From an uncultured Pirellulales bacterium (GTDB lineage: Bacteria; Planctomycetota; Planctomycetia; Pirellulales; Thermoguttaceae): DNA of 64,000 nt. The notes beneath the pieces were generated by a model that was not told the origin of the DNA, searched no databases, and saw only the letters and a list, made by a program, of their open reading frames with translations. The stretch spans positions 1 to 64,000 of the forward strand of contig CALLPE010000024.1 of the NCBI GenBank assembly GCA_938015445.1, given 5' to 3'. Position numbers and translations under genes: made by a program. Shown in pieces: positions 43,457-52,485 of this stretch. The first letter of the stretch is position 1. The number at the start of each line of letters is the position of its first letter.

Positions 43457-43972
43457 ATGGTAGAAGTGGGGATTCTTCTGGGCAGCGACAACGATTGGCC
43501 GAAGATCAAAGCCGCAGCCGAAGCGCTGGACCAGTTCGGCGTGGATTACGAAGTCCATGTGATGAGCGCGCACCGCACGCCGCACAAAGTGGCAGAGTAT
43601 GCAACCGCGGCGGCCTCGCGGGGAATAAAAGTCATTTTGGCGGCTGCGGGCGGCGCAGCGCATCTGGCGGGCGTGATAGCGGCACATACTACCTTACCGG
43701 TGATTGGTATCCCGGTGCCTACGGAAGTGATGGGCGGGCTGGACTCGCTTCTGTCGATGGTGCAAATGCCTGGCGACGTGCCCGTGGCTACGGTGGCCGT
43801 TGGCGGCGGTGGGCCGCGCAACGCCGGTTTGCTGGCTGTGCAGATTTTGGCGCTTGCTAACCCGACGCTCCGGGAGAAGCTCGCCGCTTTCAAGAAGCAA
43901 CTTGTGGAAAAGGTGGAGTCACGCGACGCGGCACTGCAAGCCACTCTGTCCGAGTCGCTGCCCGGCAAGTAA
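43457..43972 (+). CDS. purE: N5-carboxyaminoimidazole ribonucleotide mutase
   Basis: A 171-residue PurE that moves the carboxyl group in purine synthesis. The phosphate-binding GSDNDWP and the catalytic MSAHRTP with H39 are intact, as is the AAAGGAAHLAG loop. The C-terminus is slightly longer than in E. coli. AGGAGG lies 11 bases before the ATG, immediately after the stop of the preceding gene. No purK lies in the window, so purE is separated from its usual partner. Confidence 0.95.
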   Translation: MVEVGILLGSDNDWPKIKAAAEALDQFGVDYEVHVMSAHRTPHKVAEYATAAASRGIKVILAAAGGAAHLAGVIAAHTTLPVIGIPVPTEVMGGLDSLLSMVQMPGDVPVATVAVGGGGPRNAGLLAVQILALANPTLREKLAAFKKQLVEKVESRDAALQATLSESLPGK

Positions 43973-44068
43973 CCCTTTGCGCCCCGCATCAGCGCATGAC
44001 TGCCTGACGACCCGTGTGGCCACGGGCAATCTTCCGCTACTTCCGGCCCCCGGGCCGATGCTACTGCC

Positions 44069-45250
44069 ATGGAAAATATCGAGCCAGTCTGTTGGATCGG
44101 CGGGGTGGATGGCTATCTTCGGCTGATTGACCAGACTGCCTTGCCCGCGGAACTGAAATGCATCGAGTGCCGGGACATTGCCACATTGTGGGAGGCGATC
44201 AAGATGTTGCGCGTCCGCGGCGCGCCGGCCATCGGGGTGGCCGCTGCGTATGGTCTCTGTTTGGCGGCGCAGTCGGCGTTGCGCTTGGACACCGGGTCGC
44301 AAGCCGAGCCGTCCCAGCTAGTTCACCCCTCAACCGATCAAGCCCAGCGATCAGCCGGACCGTTTCACACGGCCAGAAGCTCCACGAACGCCCGGGACGC
44401 TGCGGCGGCAATCTCCTCCGGTGCGCTGCTTGATCGCTTGATGGAAGCGGCCGATTATCTCCAGTCCAGCCGTCCGACGGCGGTGAATCTGTCGTGGGCA
44501 CTGCGCCGCGTGCTTCACGCCGCCGAGGCGATGCGCGACCGCGAACCGCTTGATATTGCCGAGGCCGTGCTGGCTGAAGCCCATGCCATCTGCGAGGAAG
44601 ACCGGCAGATGTGCCGCGAAATCGGCCGCCATGGGGCTACGTTGCTTCGCGACGGCCAAAGCGTGTTAACGCATTGCAACGCCGGGGCCTTAGCCACGGC
44701 CGGTTACGGCACCGCGCTGGGTGTTATCCGCGCAGCAGTAGAAGCGGGAAAGCGTTTGCAAGTGTTCGCCTGCGAAACCCGACCGCTGCTGCAAGGGGCG
44801 CGTCTGACCGCTTGGGAATTGCAACGCAGCGGCATCGAGGTAACGCTGATCTGCGACTCGATGGCCGCTGACCTCATGCGCCAGGGACGCATCGGAGCGG
44901 CAATCGTCGGGGCCGACCGCATCGCCCGAAACGGCGACGTGGCCAACAAAATCGGCACTTACTCGTTGGCTGTGGCAGCCGCCGCGCACGCAGTGCCTTT
45001 CTACGTCGCCGCTCCCAGCAGCACGTTCGATCTGTCGATCACCAGCGGACGGGAAATACCCATCGAGCAACGCGACCCGCGTGAGGTGACGCACGCTTTC
45101 GGGCGGCAGATTGCCCCCGAGGGCGTCGCCGTGTACAACCCGGCTTTCGACGTTACGCCTGCCGCACTGCTAAGCGCGATCGTTTGCGAGCGTGGGATCA
45201 TCAGGCCCGTGGATGAGTCCAGTATCCGGCGGCTACTCGAAGGCCGCTGA
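44069..45250 (+). CDS. mtnA: S-methyl-5-thioribose-1-phosphate isomerase
   Basis: A 393-residue MtnA of methionine salvage. The start RGAPAIGVAAAYG, the active-site cysteine in LTHCNAGALATAGYGTAL, and the catalytic Asp in VGADRIARNGDVANKIGTY all match. Between AYGLCLAA and the DRLMEAADYLQSSRPTAVN block lies an extra low-complexity stretch of about 25-30 residues rich in Ser, Gln and Ala (roughly residues 75-115), which makes the protein longer than the usual 345. The insert lies away from the active site. No other methionine-salvage gene is adjacent. The ribosome site is weak. Confidence 0.93.
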   Translation: MENIEPVCWIGGVDGYLRLIDQTALPAELKCIECRDIATLWEAIKMLRVRGAPAIGVAAAYGLCLAAQSALRLDTGSQAEPSQLVHPSTDQAQRSAGPFHTARSSTNARDAAAAISSGALLDRLMEAADYLQSSRPTAVNLSWALRRVLHAAEAMRDREPLDIAEAVLAEAHAICEEDRQMCREIGRHGATLLRDGQSVLTHCNAGALATAGYGTALGVIRAAVEAGKRLQVFACETRPLLQGARLTAWELQRSGIEVTLICDSMAADLMRQGRIGAAIVGADRIARNGDVANKIGTYSLAVAAAAHAVPFYVAAPSSTFDLSITSGREIPIEQRDPREVTHAFGRQIAPEGVAVYNPAFDVTPAALLSAIVCERGIIRPVDESSIRRLLEGR

Positions 45251-45347
45251 AACATCGCACTCAGCAGATCGCCAGCTAATCGATCCGCATGAACATACAG
45301 AGCCAAGCCGCCAGTTACGACCGAACCACGCGGCAGCCGTGGCGGCG

Positions 45348-46289
45348 TCATTCGCCCCCGCGTGCAATCATCGCCGCAGCGTGATAGCTAGAGCGCACCA
45401 GCGGGCCACTGGCCACCTGCCGATAGCCGATTTTTCGAGCCAACTGGCCCAGGCGATCGAACTCTTCCGGTGGAACATATCGGGCCACTGGCAACTGGGC
45501 CGGCGAGGGCCGAAGGTACTGTCCAAGCGTGAGCATCTGGCAGCCGGCGTCGTGCAACTCGGCCAGCGTATCCAGCAGTTCGCCGGTGGTTTCGCCCAAG
45601 CCGAGCATCAAGCCGGTCTTCCGCTGTACCGCTGGTCTTTGCCGGGCGATGTGGCGGAAGATGTCGAGCGTGCGTCGATAGCTGGCCATGGCGGTTCGCA
45701 CCAGCGGATACAGCCGGGGGACGGTCTCGCAGTTGTAGTTGTAAACCTCCGGAGCGGCCTCAAGCACCCGATCCACTGCCGCCAGGTTGCCGGCGAAATC
45801 CGAGGGCAGCACTTCCACGGTTGCTCCGGTAGCGGCGCGGACCGCCAAGATGGTGCGATAGAAATGCTCTGCGCCGCCGTCGGGCAGGTCGTCGCGCGTC
45901 ACCGAAGTAATCACTACGTGGCGCAACCCCAGTTGCGCAGCGGCTTGCGCCACGCGCTGCGGCTCTTGCGGGTCCACCGGCAGCGGTGCCCCCTTGGGAA
46001 CGCTACAGAACCGGCAACCCCGGGTACAGACAGAGCCGAGGATCATAAAGGTGGCCGTGCGCTGGGAGTAGCATTCGGGGCGATTGGGGCATCGGGCGTG
46101 TTGGCAGACCGTCGCTAACCGCAACTCTTCCAGCAGGCGAGACGTAGAGCGCATCGCCCCGCCGTAAGGCAGGCGGGCCTTCAGCCAGCGAGGCAATCGC
46201 GACGTGTTGGTTGCCTGATCAAAAGCCGCAGAATCCATCTGTTGTTGCTCGGCTGCTGCGGTGTTCATCAGGGGTGCAGATTTCGACAT
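45348..46289 (-). CDS. lipA: Lipoyl synthase
   Basis: A 313-residue radical SAM enzyme that inserts sulfur into octanoyl groups to form lipoate. Both clusters are encoded: the auxiliary C-x4-C-x5-C motif in CQHARCPNRPEC and the SAM-binding C-x3-C-x2-C in CTRGCRFC. The family end GPLVRSSYHA is present. Three Met codons (46289, 46268, 46238) lie before the conserved core and none has a good ribosome site, so the start is a guess. It converges on mtnA and diverges from smpB with a short shared upstream region. Confidence 0.93.
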   Translation of the reverse strand: MSKSAPLMNTAAAEQQQMDSAAFDQATNTSRLPRWLKARLPYGGAMRSTSRLLEELRLATVCQHARCPNRPECYSQRTATFMILGSVCTRGCRFCSVPKGAPLPVDPQEPQRVAQAAAQLGLRHVVITSVTRDDLPDGGAEHFYRTILAVRAATGATVEVLPSDFAGNLAAVDRVLEAAPEVYNYNCETVPRLYPLVRTAMASYRRTLDIFRHIARQRPAVQRKTGLMLGLGETTGELLDTLAELHDAGCQMLTLGQYLRPSPAQLPVARYVPPEEFDRLGQLARKIGYRQVASGPLVRSSYHAAAMIARGGE

Positions 46290-46379
46290 TGGTGTGCTGC
46301 GCTTGGCTTGTCTGCTCGCCCCGCAGCACATTACAGTGGATTATGCACGTCGGCCGCGGCGGCGCGAAGGACCAGTAGG

Positions 46380-46868
46380 ATGGCGAAAAAAAACAAGCAG
46401 TACGACGACCCGCAAATTCGGCTCATTAGCCAGAACCGCAAGGCCAGTCACCGCTTCCACGTGCTCGACGAGCTGGAGTGCGGCCTAGTGCTGGTGGGCA
46501 GCGAGGTGAAGAGTCTGCGCGAGGGGCGCGTGTCGATCGAGGAGGCTTACGCCCGACTTAAAGACGGCGAATTGTGGCTACTCAACTGCGATATTCCTGA
46601 GTATCCCGACGCCAATCGCTTCAATCACCAGCCTAAGCGTCCCCGAAAGCTGCTGTTGCACCGCCACCAGATCAGGCAATTCGCCCAACAGGCCTTGGAA
46701 AAAGGCCTGACTCTGGTGCCGCTGAAGATGTACTTCCGTGGCGGCAAGGCGAAGGTGCTGCTGGGGCTGTGTCGCGGCAAGCAACGCCACGACAAGCGCG
46801 AGGCGATGAAGCGCGCGGAAATCGAACGGGAGATTCGTCGCCAGATGCTCCGCCGCACAAGACGCTGA
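46380..46868 (+). CDS. smpB: SsrA-binding protein SmpB
   Basis: A 162-residue SmpB that brings tmRNA to stalled ribosomes. The fold starts with NRKASHRFHVLDELECGLVLVGSEVKSLREG and includes EEAYARLKDGELWLLNCDIPEY, written here in parts, and ends in the basic tail RREIRRQMLRRTRR-like. AAGGA upstream supports the ATG at 46380; the longer upstream frame has no similarity. No tmRNA gene was recognised near it. Confidence 0.95.
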   Translation: MAKKNKQYDDPQIRLISQNRKASHRFHVLDELECGLVLVGSEVKSLREGRVSIEEAYARLKDGELWLLNCDIPEYPDANRFNHQPKRPRKLLLHRHQIRQFAQQALEKGLTLVPLKMYFRGGKAKVLLGLCRGKQRHDKREAMKRAEIEREIRRQMLRRTRR

Positions 46869-47437
46869 GGCACGCGCCCGAAGGCTTGACCGGCGCAACG
46901 ACATTATGCCGCTCTCGAACGCGCGGCGGTCTTTTGGCAGGCTCCCCGGCAGATTTTCCCGCGTGCGGCTTGTCGTTTTATCGAACTCTCGGCAGGGTGC
47001 CTGCACACTACATAGTTGAATCCCGGAAGTGTGCCTGCGCACCAGATAGAGAGACGCCCGCAGATTCCCAGTGCGCGACGTAGTAGAAGGCCCGGCGAGT
47101 TCGGTTTACCCAACGTCGTCGAACACCCAGCGGCTTTTGCTGCGGGGAGTCCCGCGGCCATGCGTCTGCAAGCCTGGGCACGCTGGAGCCTGTTGTCCGA
47201 GCCTCCAAAAAACGACCTTTTCTGGCAGTGTACCGCTAACACGGCGGTTAGCCGAACCTTTTTTGTTTCTGTTTTGTTAAGGCCTCTGATGGTCCTGGTG
47301 CCCAGGCTGATCGATAGGGGGATTTGAATCTCCACCTCCGGCCGATAATCTTCTGGCCGGTTTGTGGCAATGCTTACAGCAATGTGTTACAACAAGCACG
47401 GGGCTTACGCACTAATGATACCAGCACGGGTGGCGCG
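46869..47437. other. Long spacer downstream of smpB
   Basis: About 570 bases with one tandem duplication (46988-47055). I searched both strands for tmRNA or tRNA ends and found none. A tRNA-like phrase near 47318-47335 does not fold. The upstream part of the following open frame is unlikely to be coding. Confidence 0.45.
46988..47055. repeat. 34-bp tandem duplication
   Basis: Two adjacent copies at 46988-47021 and 47022-47055, best seen as gggtgcctgcacac and tgtgcctgcgcac. About 25 of 34 positions match. Confidence 0.65.
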
Positions 47438-49693
47438 ATGCAAAGCAGTCGCTATCCTCGCCCGGGCCACCGACTGGCGCCCAACACGCTTAGAGAGCTG
47501 CTCCTAGTGCCTTTGCCCAAGGAGTTTCGCAGTTTGCCTGGCGCGTCGGGCATGACGCTTGCCGACCTGGATGAAAGGGTTTGGGAGCGATTCAGCCAGT
47601 CGGATTGTCGCAAGCTGGCCGAAGCCGTGGTGCGGCAGGTGGCACGGGCGGTTCGCACCAGTAATCCGATCGGCGGCCGGCGGGTGCCTGCGCTACCGCG
47701 CGGGCTGACGCTAGCCGACCTGAATCTGGAGGTGCGCACCTTGCGCTGTCTGGCCGCAGCCGGCATACACCAGCGACCGCAGGACTTGCATTTGTTCACC
47801 ATCGATGGGCTGTTGTCGCTACGTGGTTTTTGGGCTAAGTCGCTGGTAGATTTGCTCACCGCGCTGGAGTATGTGATCGATCATCCCGAAGCCCGTCAGC
47901 GCCGCCGCGCCGAAGCTTTAAGATCGCTGAAGCATCTGCGCACCGGGCATCGTTACCCGCGCCCAGGGCAGCGTCTAGCGCCCGTCACGCTTAAGGAAGT
48001 GCTGCTCGACCGTGCGCCGGCGAAACTGTTGCGAGCGACGCCATTGGCCGGCGCGCGGCTTTGCGATTTGGACGAATCGGTCTGGAAGCACTTGCCACCG
48101 GCTACCATCGCCCGGCTGGCAAAGTTGATAGTGGCGCGCAGCGCCAATTGCGTCCATCACCGGCAATTGCTCAAGCGGCGCGTGCCCCCGCTGCCTGTTG
48201 CCGTCAAGCTGGACGACTTGCACTTGGAAACGCGGACTTATAACTGTCTGGCGCGAGAGGGGCTGGCCGACCGGTTGGCCCGTCTTAGCAAGTACACGAT
48301 CGGCGACTTGCTGCGCATCCGCTCGTTTGGCGTAAAGTCGTTGGTCGATCTATTGACTGCTTTGGAAAGCGTGGTCGCGCGAAAAGGCAAGCTCGACCGT
48401 CGGCTTACTACAGAAGCCAAACGCTTGGCCGCCACTCCTGGTGCCGTGGAAATATCTTTCGCCGATCCGCGGCTGGGTGGTTTATTGCGGGCGATGGACC
48501 CGGAGGCCAACACCGTGGGCCAGTTGGTGAACCGTCTGCTACGCCGCCGCATCGATCCGGTCGATCCAGACCGGCTGTGCCACCAAATGCGACAGTTGCG
48601 CCAGCAGATCGCGGCTTTGGGAAGACTTCCACTGGAGGAAGAACTCAAACAGGTATTCGGGGCGGAGGCCAGCCAGCGCGATCAGTCCATCGTGGCACAA
48701 TACTACGGTTGGGACGGGCGCGGCAGGCGGACGCTGGAACAGTTGGGCCGCAAGTTCGGGCTGAGCCGCGAGCGCATCCGACAGGTGTGCCTGAAGGCCG
48801 CTCGCAGAATTCGCCAGACGCCGGCAGCCACGCCGGTGCTCGACAGAACGCTCGACTGGCTGCGCACCTGCAAGTTGCCGCTTCCGGTATCCGAGCTTCA
48901 AGCGAGGCTCGACGCCACCGGGCTGACCGCGGGAAGAATCTCGCTGGAGGCCGTTCTCGAAGCAGCAAAGCTTCTGGGCCGAAAACCGCCGCTGTCCATC
49001 GTCCAGGTCGGTTCAACAGCATGGGCCGTTCGCCCTGAAACGGCAGCATTGCCGGGCATGGTGGTGACTGCCGTGCGCCGGGTAGCAGGCAACTATGGTG
49101 CAGCTACGCTTGCTCAGCTTTGCGCCGTTGTCGAGGAAAAGGCCGGAAAACGTGTGGATCGCAGTCTGGTTTGTGCCGTACTGGACACATTGCCGGGCTT
49201 CGCTTGGCTGGACTCCCGCCGCCGGTGGTTTAAGGTGGAGTGTTTGCCCCGCTACGGATTGGCGTACATGATAAACAAGGTTCTCGCGGTGGCTGAACGC
49301 ATCGACGTCGGCGCTTTGCGCGACGCCCTCGCCCGACGCTCCACTGACCGCCGGCCGCCACCGCAGCACGTCCTGCTGGAGTTTTGCAGGCACATGCCAC
49401 AGGTGCGCGTCGCTGGCAGTCAGGTATGGGGCGATCCGCCGCAGGACTGGCGCAAGTTCCTTTCAGGCACTGAGCGGGTGATAGCACACGTGTTGCACAA
49501 GCATGGTCCCGTGCTCAGCCGCGGCGAACTGGAGCGGATGTGCGGCGCCCTGGGCGTCAAACAGGCCAGTCTTAACGTCATGCTGGCGATCTCGCCAGTG
49601 GTGGTCCACCTGGGCCGCAGTCGCTATCGACTGGTCGGCTGCGGCGCTGCAATGTCGCGGCAAGCCAAAACGCGAAGGCCGGTTCCACGATAA
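47438..49693 (+). CDS. Tandem alpha-CTD-like / sigma region-4-like fusion protein
   Basis: A 751-residue protein with no annotated function that I know. Residues 1-150 and 172-315 are an internal duplication: each half begins RYPRPG and RLAP, continues with LADLDE/LCDLDE and ends in an RNA polymerase alpha-CTD-like helix-hairpin-helix (91-145, LEVRTLRCLAAAGI and LLSLRGFWAKSLVDLLTALE; 257-311, LETRTYNCLAREGL and LLRIRSFGVKSLVDLLTALE). At 398-462 lies a sigma-70 region-4-like helix-turn-helix: RTLEQLGRKFGLSRERIRQV. Residues 465-740 look like several winged-helix or HARE-type modules (TLDWLRTCKLPLPVSELQ, CAVLDTLPGFAWLDSRRRWF, ELERMCGALGVKQASLNVML). The start at 47438 has GGTGG four bases upstream. 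A role in transcription control is inferred. Confidence 0.8.
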   Translation: MQSSRYPRPGHRLAPNTLRELLLVPLPKEFRSLPGASGMTLADLDERVWERFSQSDCRKLAEAVVRQVARAVRTSNPIGGRRVPALPRGLTLADLNLEVRTLRCLAAAGIHQRPQDLHLFTIDGLLSLRGFWAKSLVDLLTALEYVIDHPEARQRRRAEALRSLKHLRTGHRYPRPGQRLAPVTLKEVLLDRAPAKLLRATPLAGARLCDLDESVWKHLPPATIARLAKLIVARSANCVHHRQLLKRRVPPLPVAVKLDDLHLETRTYNCLAREGLADRLARLSKYTIGDLLRIRSFGVKSLVDLLTALESVVARKGKLDRRLTTEAKRLAATPGAVEISFADPRLGGLLRAMDPEANTVGQLVNRLLRRRIDPVDPDRLCHQMRQLRQQIAALGRLPLEEELKQVFGAEASQRDQSIVAQYYGWDGRGRRTLEQLGRKFGLSRERIRQVCLKAARRIRQTPAATPVLDRTLDWLRTCKLPLPVSELQARLDATGLTAGRISLEAVLEAAKLLGRKPPLSIVQVGSTAWAVRPETAALPGMVVTAVRRVAGNYGAATLAQLCAVVEEKAGKRVDRSLVCAVLDTLPGFAWLDSRRRWFKVECLPRYGLAYMINKVLAVAERIDVGALRDALARRSTDRRPPPQHVLLEFCRHMPQVRVAGSQVWGDPPQDWRKFLSGTERVIAHVLHKHGPVLSRGELERMCGALGVKQASLNVMLAISPVVVHLGRSRYRLVGCGAAMSRQAKTRRPVPR

Positions 49694-49801
49694 GGGAACG
49701 GGCCGCCACACCCAGCATGTTGGCTATGGCCTGGCTCTGTCGGGACTGGCTGGCGACATTCTCACCGTGCGAGGCCGCCGGAGGCGGTAATGCCGCAACA
49801 G

Positions 49802-52321
49802 TCACTCGTACTGTAGCGCCAGCAAAAGGTTGAGCCGGGCTGCCCGTTCGGCCGGAACCCATGCCGCAAGCAGCACTACGGCCAATCCGAGCAGGAAGCA
49901 CCCGGCGACCATTATCGGGTTCAGGGAGAAGGACACCACATGGCCCAGCATCCGCAGCGAACACAGGTTCATCACATAAGAACCGCTCAGTCCGCCGATG
50001 GCTCCGGTCGTCAGGCCGATCAAGGCGATGATCGCTGCCTGGCCCAGTATGGTGCGGCGGACCTGTGCGCGGGTCATGGCCACCACGCGGAGCATAGCCA
50101 ATTCGCAGGTCTGCTCCAGCACGTTGATAGTCAGCGTGTTGGCGACGCCGAAGGCGGCCATAACGAAGCCCACAGCCACCAAGCCCCACAGGCTGCCGAT
50201 CACGCCGTCGAGAATCGCGTCCAGCATCCGCCGCAGATCGGCGAACGAGTGCAACATCACGCCGTGTTGGTCGCAGAGCTGTTGCAAGGCGGGTTCCGCT
50301 TCGGCTAGTTTGTCCCGGGCAACCTGCACCACGAATACGTCCACGCCTTCGATGTTGAGCAATTGCCGGGCCTGCGCGCCCTGCATGTAGATGACCGATC
50401 CGCCCACCAGATAAGCATTGCTGGTACCAGCGACAGTGATTTGCCGCTCGCCGTATCGGGTACGCATGGGGAAGCTGTCGCCCACGCGCAGCCCGTGCCG
50501 CTGGGCTAAAACGGTGCTGATGACCGCTTCGCCTCTGGCCAAGCGGTCGCGCAACTGCGCCGGAGAGCCTTCTTTCAGTTCGATGGGCAGGGTGTCTTGG
50601 TCGGTAAAATCGCGTACTACCAACAATACCGACTGCCCCATGGCCTTCACGTCGCGGACGAAGCGGATGGTGTCCACGTTGGTCACTCCGGGCACGGCGC
50701 GGATCTGCGCGCCGAGTTCCTCCGGCATAGCGATGGCGGCGCCCGACGCCGGATCGACTTGCAGCGCGCGCACGAAGAAATCGCCCGACATAGTGTGCGC
50801 GTGCCAGTTACGCACTTCGCGCACGTTGTTCATGATCGTAGTGCCCATGGCAATCGCGGTACTAACTGCCATGTATAACACACCGATGGTCAGCGTGGTG
50901 CGCACCCGGCGTCGCAGCAATTGCCGTTGGGCTACCGCAGCTTCGGCGCCCAGCAGCGGACGCAAGGCTGTGGCGCCTGCCGAAGCCACCGGTCCGAGCA
51001 CGATGGGGATCAACATCACGAAAGCGGCAGTGAACAGCGCCCCGGCCCAAACCATTGTTTCCAGCGGTAGCCAGCCGACCACGCTGCCGGCCAGCCACGT
51101 TCCGGTAATTACGAAGGCTGCTGTCGCCGCCAGCACATACCCCACGGGCAATCGAGAGCGAGATTCTTTAGCCACCGTCGGTCTCATGCCTTCCAGTGGG
51201 CTTATCGAACCGGCCAAGCGGGCCGGCAGATAACTGGCCAGTAAGGCAACCGAAGGTCCGAGCAACGCCACGAAGGCGAACGGTTCCCAATGTATTTTCA
51301 GCGCCGGGATGTTTGCGCCGTATGCCACGCTCATGGCGCGGGTGAGCAAATATGCGCCGCCCACTCCCAGCAGCGAGCCAAGCGCCGTGCCCAAAAGGCC
51401 CAGCGCAAGTCCCTCGGCAAGCATTGTGCGGATGATCTGAGCGCGCGTCGCACCGATTGCTCGAAGAATGGCAAGCTGCTTGCGTCTTTCGCCCACATTG
51501 GTCAGGAAGGTGTTGAAGATCATGAACAGCGCCAGCAATACGCTCAGCACTTTGGCATAATCCAGGCCGGTTTCGACGCTCCGTAGCGTATCGGCGGCCA
51601 GTTGGGTGCGGGCCTGTGGGGTGCGCAGGGCTAAGCCGGTGGGCAGTCGGCGCTCGATCTCGGCTGCCACGCGCCGCTGGTCGGCGCCGTCGGTCAGAAC
51701 CACGCTGGTTAGATTGACCATGCCCGGCTTAGCAAATAGTTTCTGCGCCATCGGCAGCGGGAGAAATATCACACCCCCTTGATTGAACCCAGCCGCACCG
51801 CGCGGCGCAAGCAACCCCAGCACAGGCACCGATTTGCGTCCCCGACCGGCCAGCAGGCTGACTTCGTCGCCGGGGTGGACGCCCAGGGCACGGGCAAAAC
51901 CCGCTTCCAGCAGGCAACCTTCGGTTTCGGGCGTAAAGAACTTCCCTTCGACCAACGTGTAGTCCCGCACTGCCTCGTCCAGCGCCGGATCAACGCCCAT
52001 GACTAGCAGCGCCAACCGGTCCTGCTTGTAGAAGAGTTTGGACGGCGTCTGGATGGTGGGCACCAACAAGGCAACGCCTGGGACGTTTCGCAGCTCCTCG
52101 ACCTCTGTGGCTGGGTAGAATCCTCCCCCTTCGGCTGCGATCTCGAAAGCCGCGCGGCCGGTCACCGCCTCGTACATTTGCTGATAGGCCGAGCGCGTCG
52201 TGCGCACTGCCAGCATCACCGAGACCACCGCCGCCATGCTGATGGCCAGGCTAAGCAAGGTCAGCAAGGTGCGGCCAGGCCGGTTGACAACTTCCCTGAA
52301 AGTGAACCGCCAAAGAACCAT
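49802..52321 (-). CDS. Two-domain FtsX/MacB-type ABC permease
   Basis: An 839-residue permease with a first helix at about 20-40, a periplasmic domain, three helices around 260-370, two more at about 390-440, a second periplasmic domain and three final helices (GSLWGLVAVGFVMAAFGVAN, a middle one and VAGCFLLGLAVVLLAAWVP). It therefore carries two FtsX domains, as in LolCDE-like and macrolide-type exporters. The ATPase gene lies upstream on the same strand, with a 164-base gap. The substrate is unknown. Sequence near the end (ERAARLNLLLALQYE) is the usual FtsX closing block. Confidence 0.88.
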   Translation of the reverse strand: MVLWRFTFREVVNRPGRTLLTLLSLAISMAAVVSVMLAVRTTRSAYQQMYEAVTGRAAFEIAAEGGGFYPATEVEELRNVPGVALLVPTIQTPSKLFYKQDRLALLVMGVDPALDEAVRDYTLVEGKFFTPETEGCLLEAGFARALGVHPGDEVSLLAGRGRKSVPVLGLLAPRGAAGFNQGGVIFLPLPMAQKLFAKPGMVNLTSVVLTDGADQRRVAAEIERRLPTGLALRTPQARTQLAADTLRSVETGLDYAKVLSVLLALFMIFNTFLTNVGERRKQLAILRAIGATRAQIIRTMLAEGLALGLLGTALGSLLGVGGAYLLTRAMSVAYGANIPALKIHWEPFAFVALLGPSVALLASYLPARLAGSISPLEGMRPTVAKESRSRLPVGYVLAATAAFVITGTWLAGSVVGWLPLETMVWAGALFTAAFVMLIPIVLGPVASAGATALRPLLGAEAAVAQRQLLRRRVRTTLTIGVLYMAVSTAIAMGTTIMNNVREVRNWHAHTMSGDFFVRALQVDPASGAAIAMPEELGAQIRAVPGVTNVDTIRFVRDVKAMGQSVLLVVRDFTDQDTLPIELKEGSPAQLRDRLARGEAVISTVLAQRHGLRVGDSFPMRTRYGERQITVAGTSNAYLVGGSVIYMQGAQARQLLNIEGVDVFVVQVARDKLAEAEPALQQLCDQHGVMLHSFADLRRMLDAILDGVIGSLWGLVAVGFVMAAFGVANTLTINVLEQTCELAMLRVVAMTRAQVRRTILGQAAIIALIGLTTGAIGGLSGSYVMNLCSLRMLGHVVSFSLNPIMVAGCFLLGLAVVLLAAWVPAERAARLNLLLALQYE

Positions 52322-52345
52322 ATTGCCGCAGTCGTTCCCGAAGCA

Positions 52346-52383
52346 ATGGAAAATACAAAACTGTATGGAAAATGAAAAATATA
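52346..52383. repeat. AT-rich 19-bp degenerate duplication in the ABC operon spacer
   Basis: atggaaaatacaaaactgt (52346-52364) and the related next 19 bases share atggaaaat. This AT-rich stretch upstream of the permease start contrasts with the surrounding GC-rich sequence. Confidence 0.5.
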
Positions 52384-52485
52384 AAATTATATAAGGTGCT
52401 ACGTTGAGTGTTTACCGCTGACTCCTCAGTTGCCCAAACAAGCCGACAAAACGTAGCCTGTCGTATCCGGGGGGAGCGTAGCTGT

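Noticed and set aside
47318-47345. tRNA-like phrase (gatttgaatctcc) suggesting a tRNA or the tmRNA 3' end near smpB
   Set aside because: The T-arm stem does not pair (a mismatch at the closing pair), and no acceptor stem or anticodon arm can be formed.
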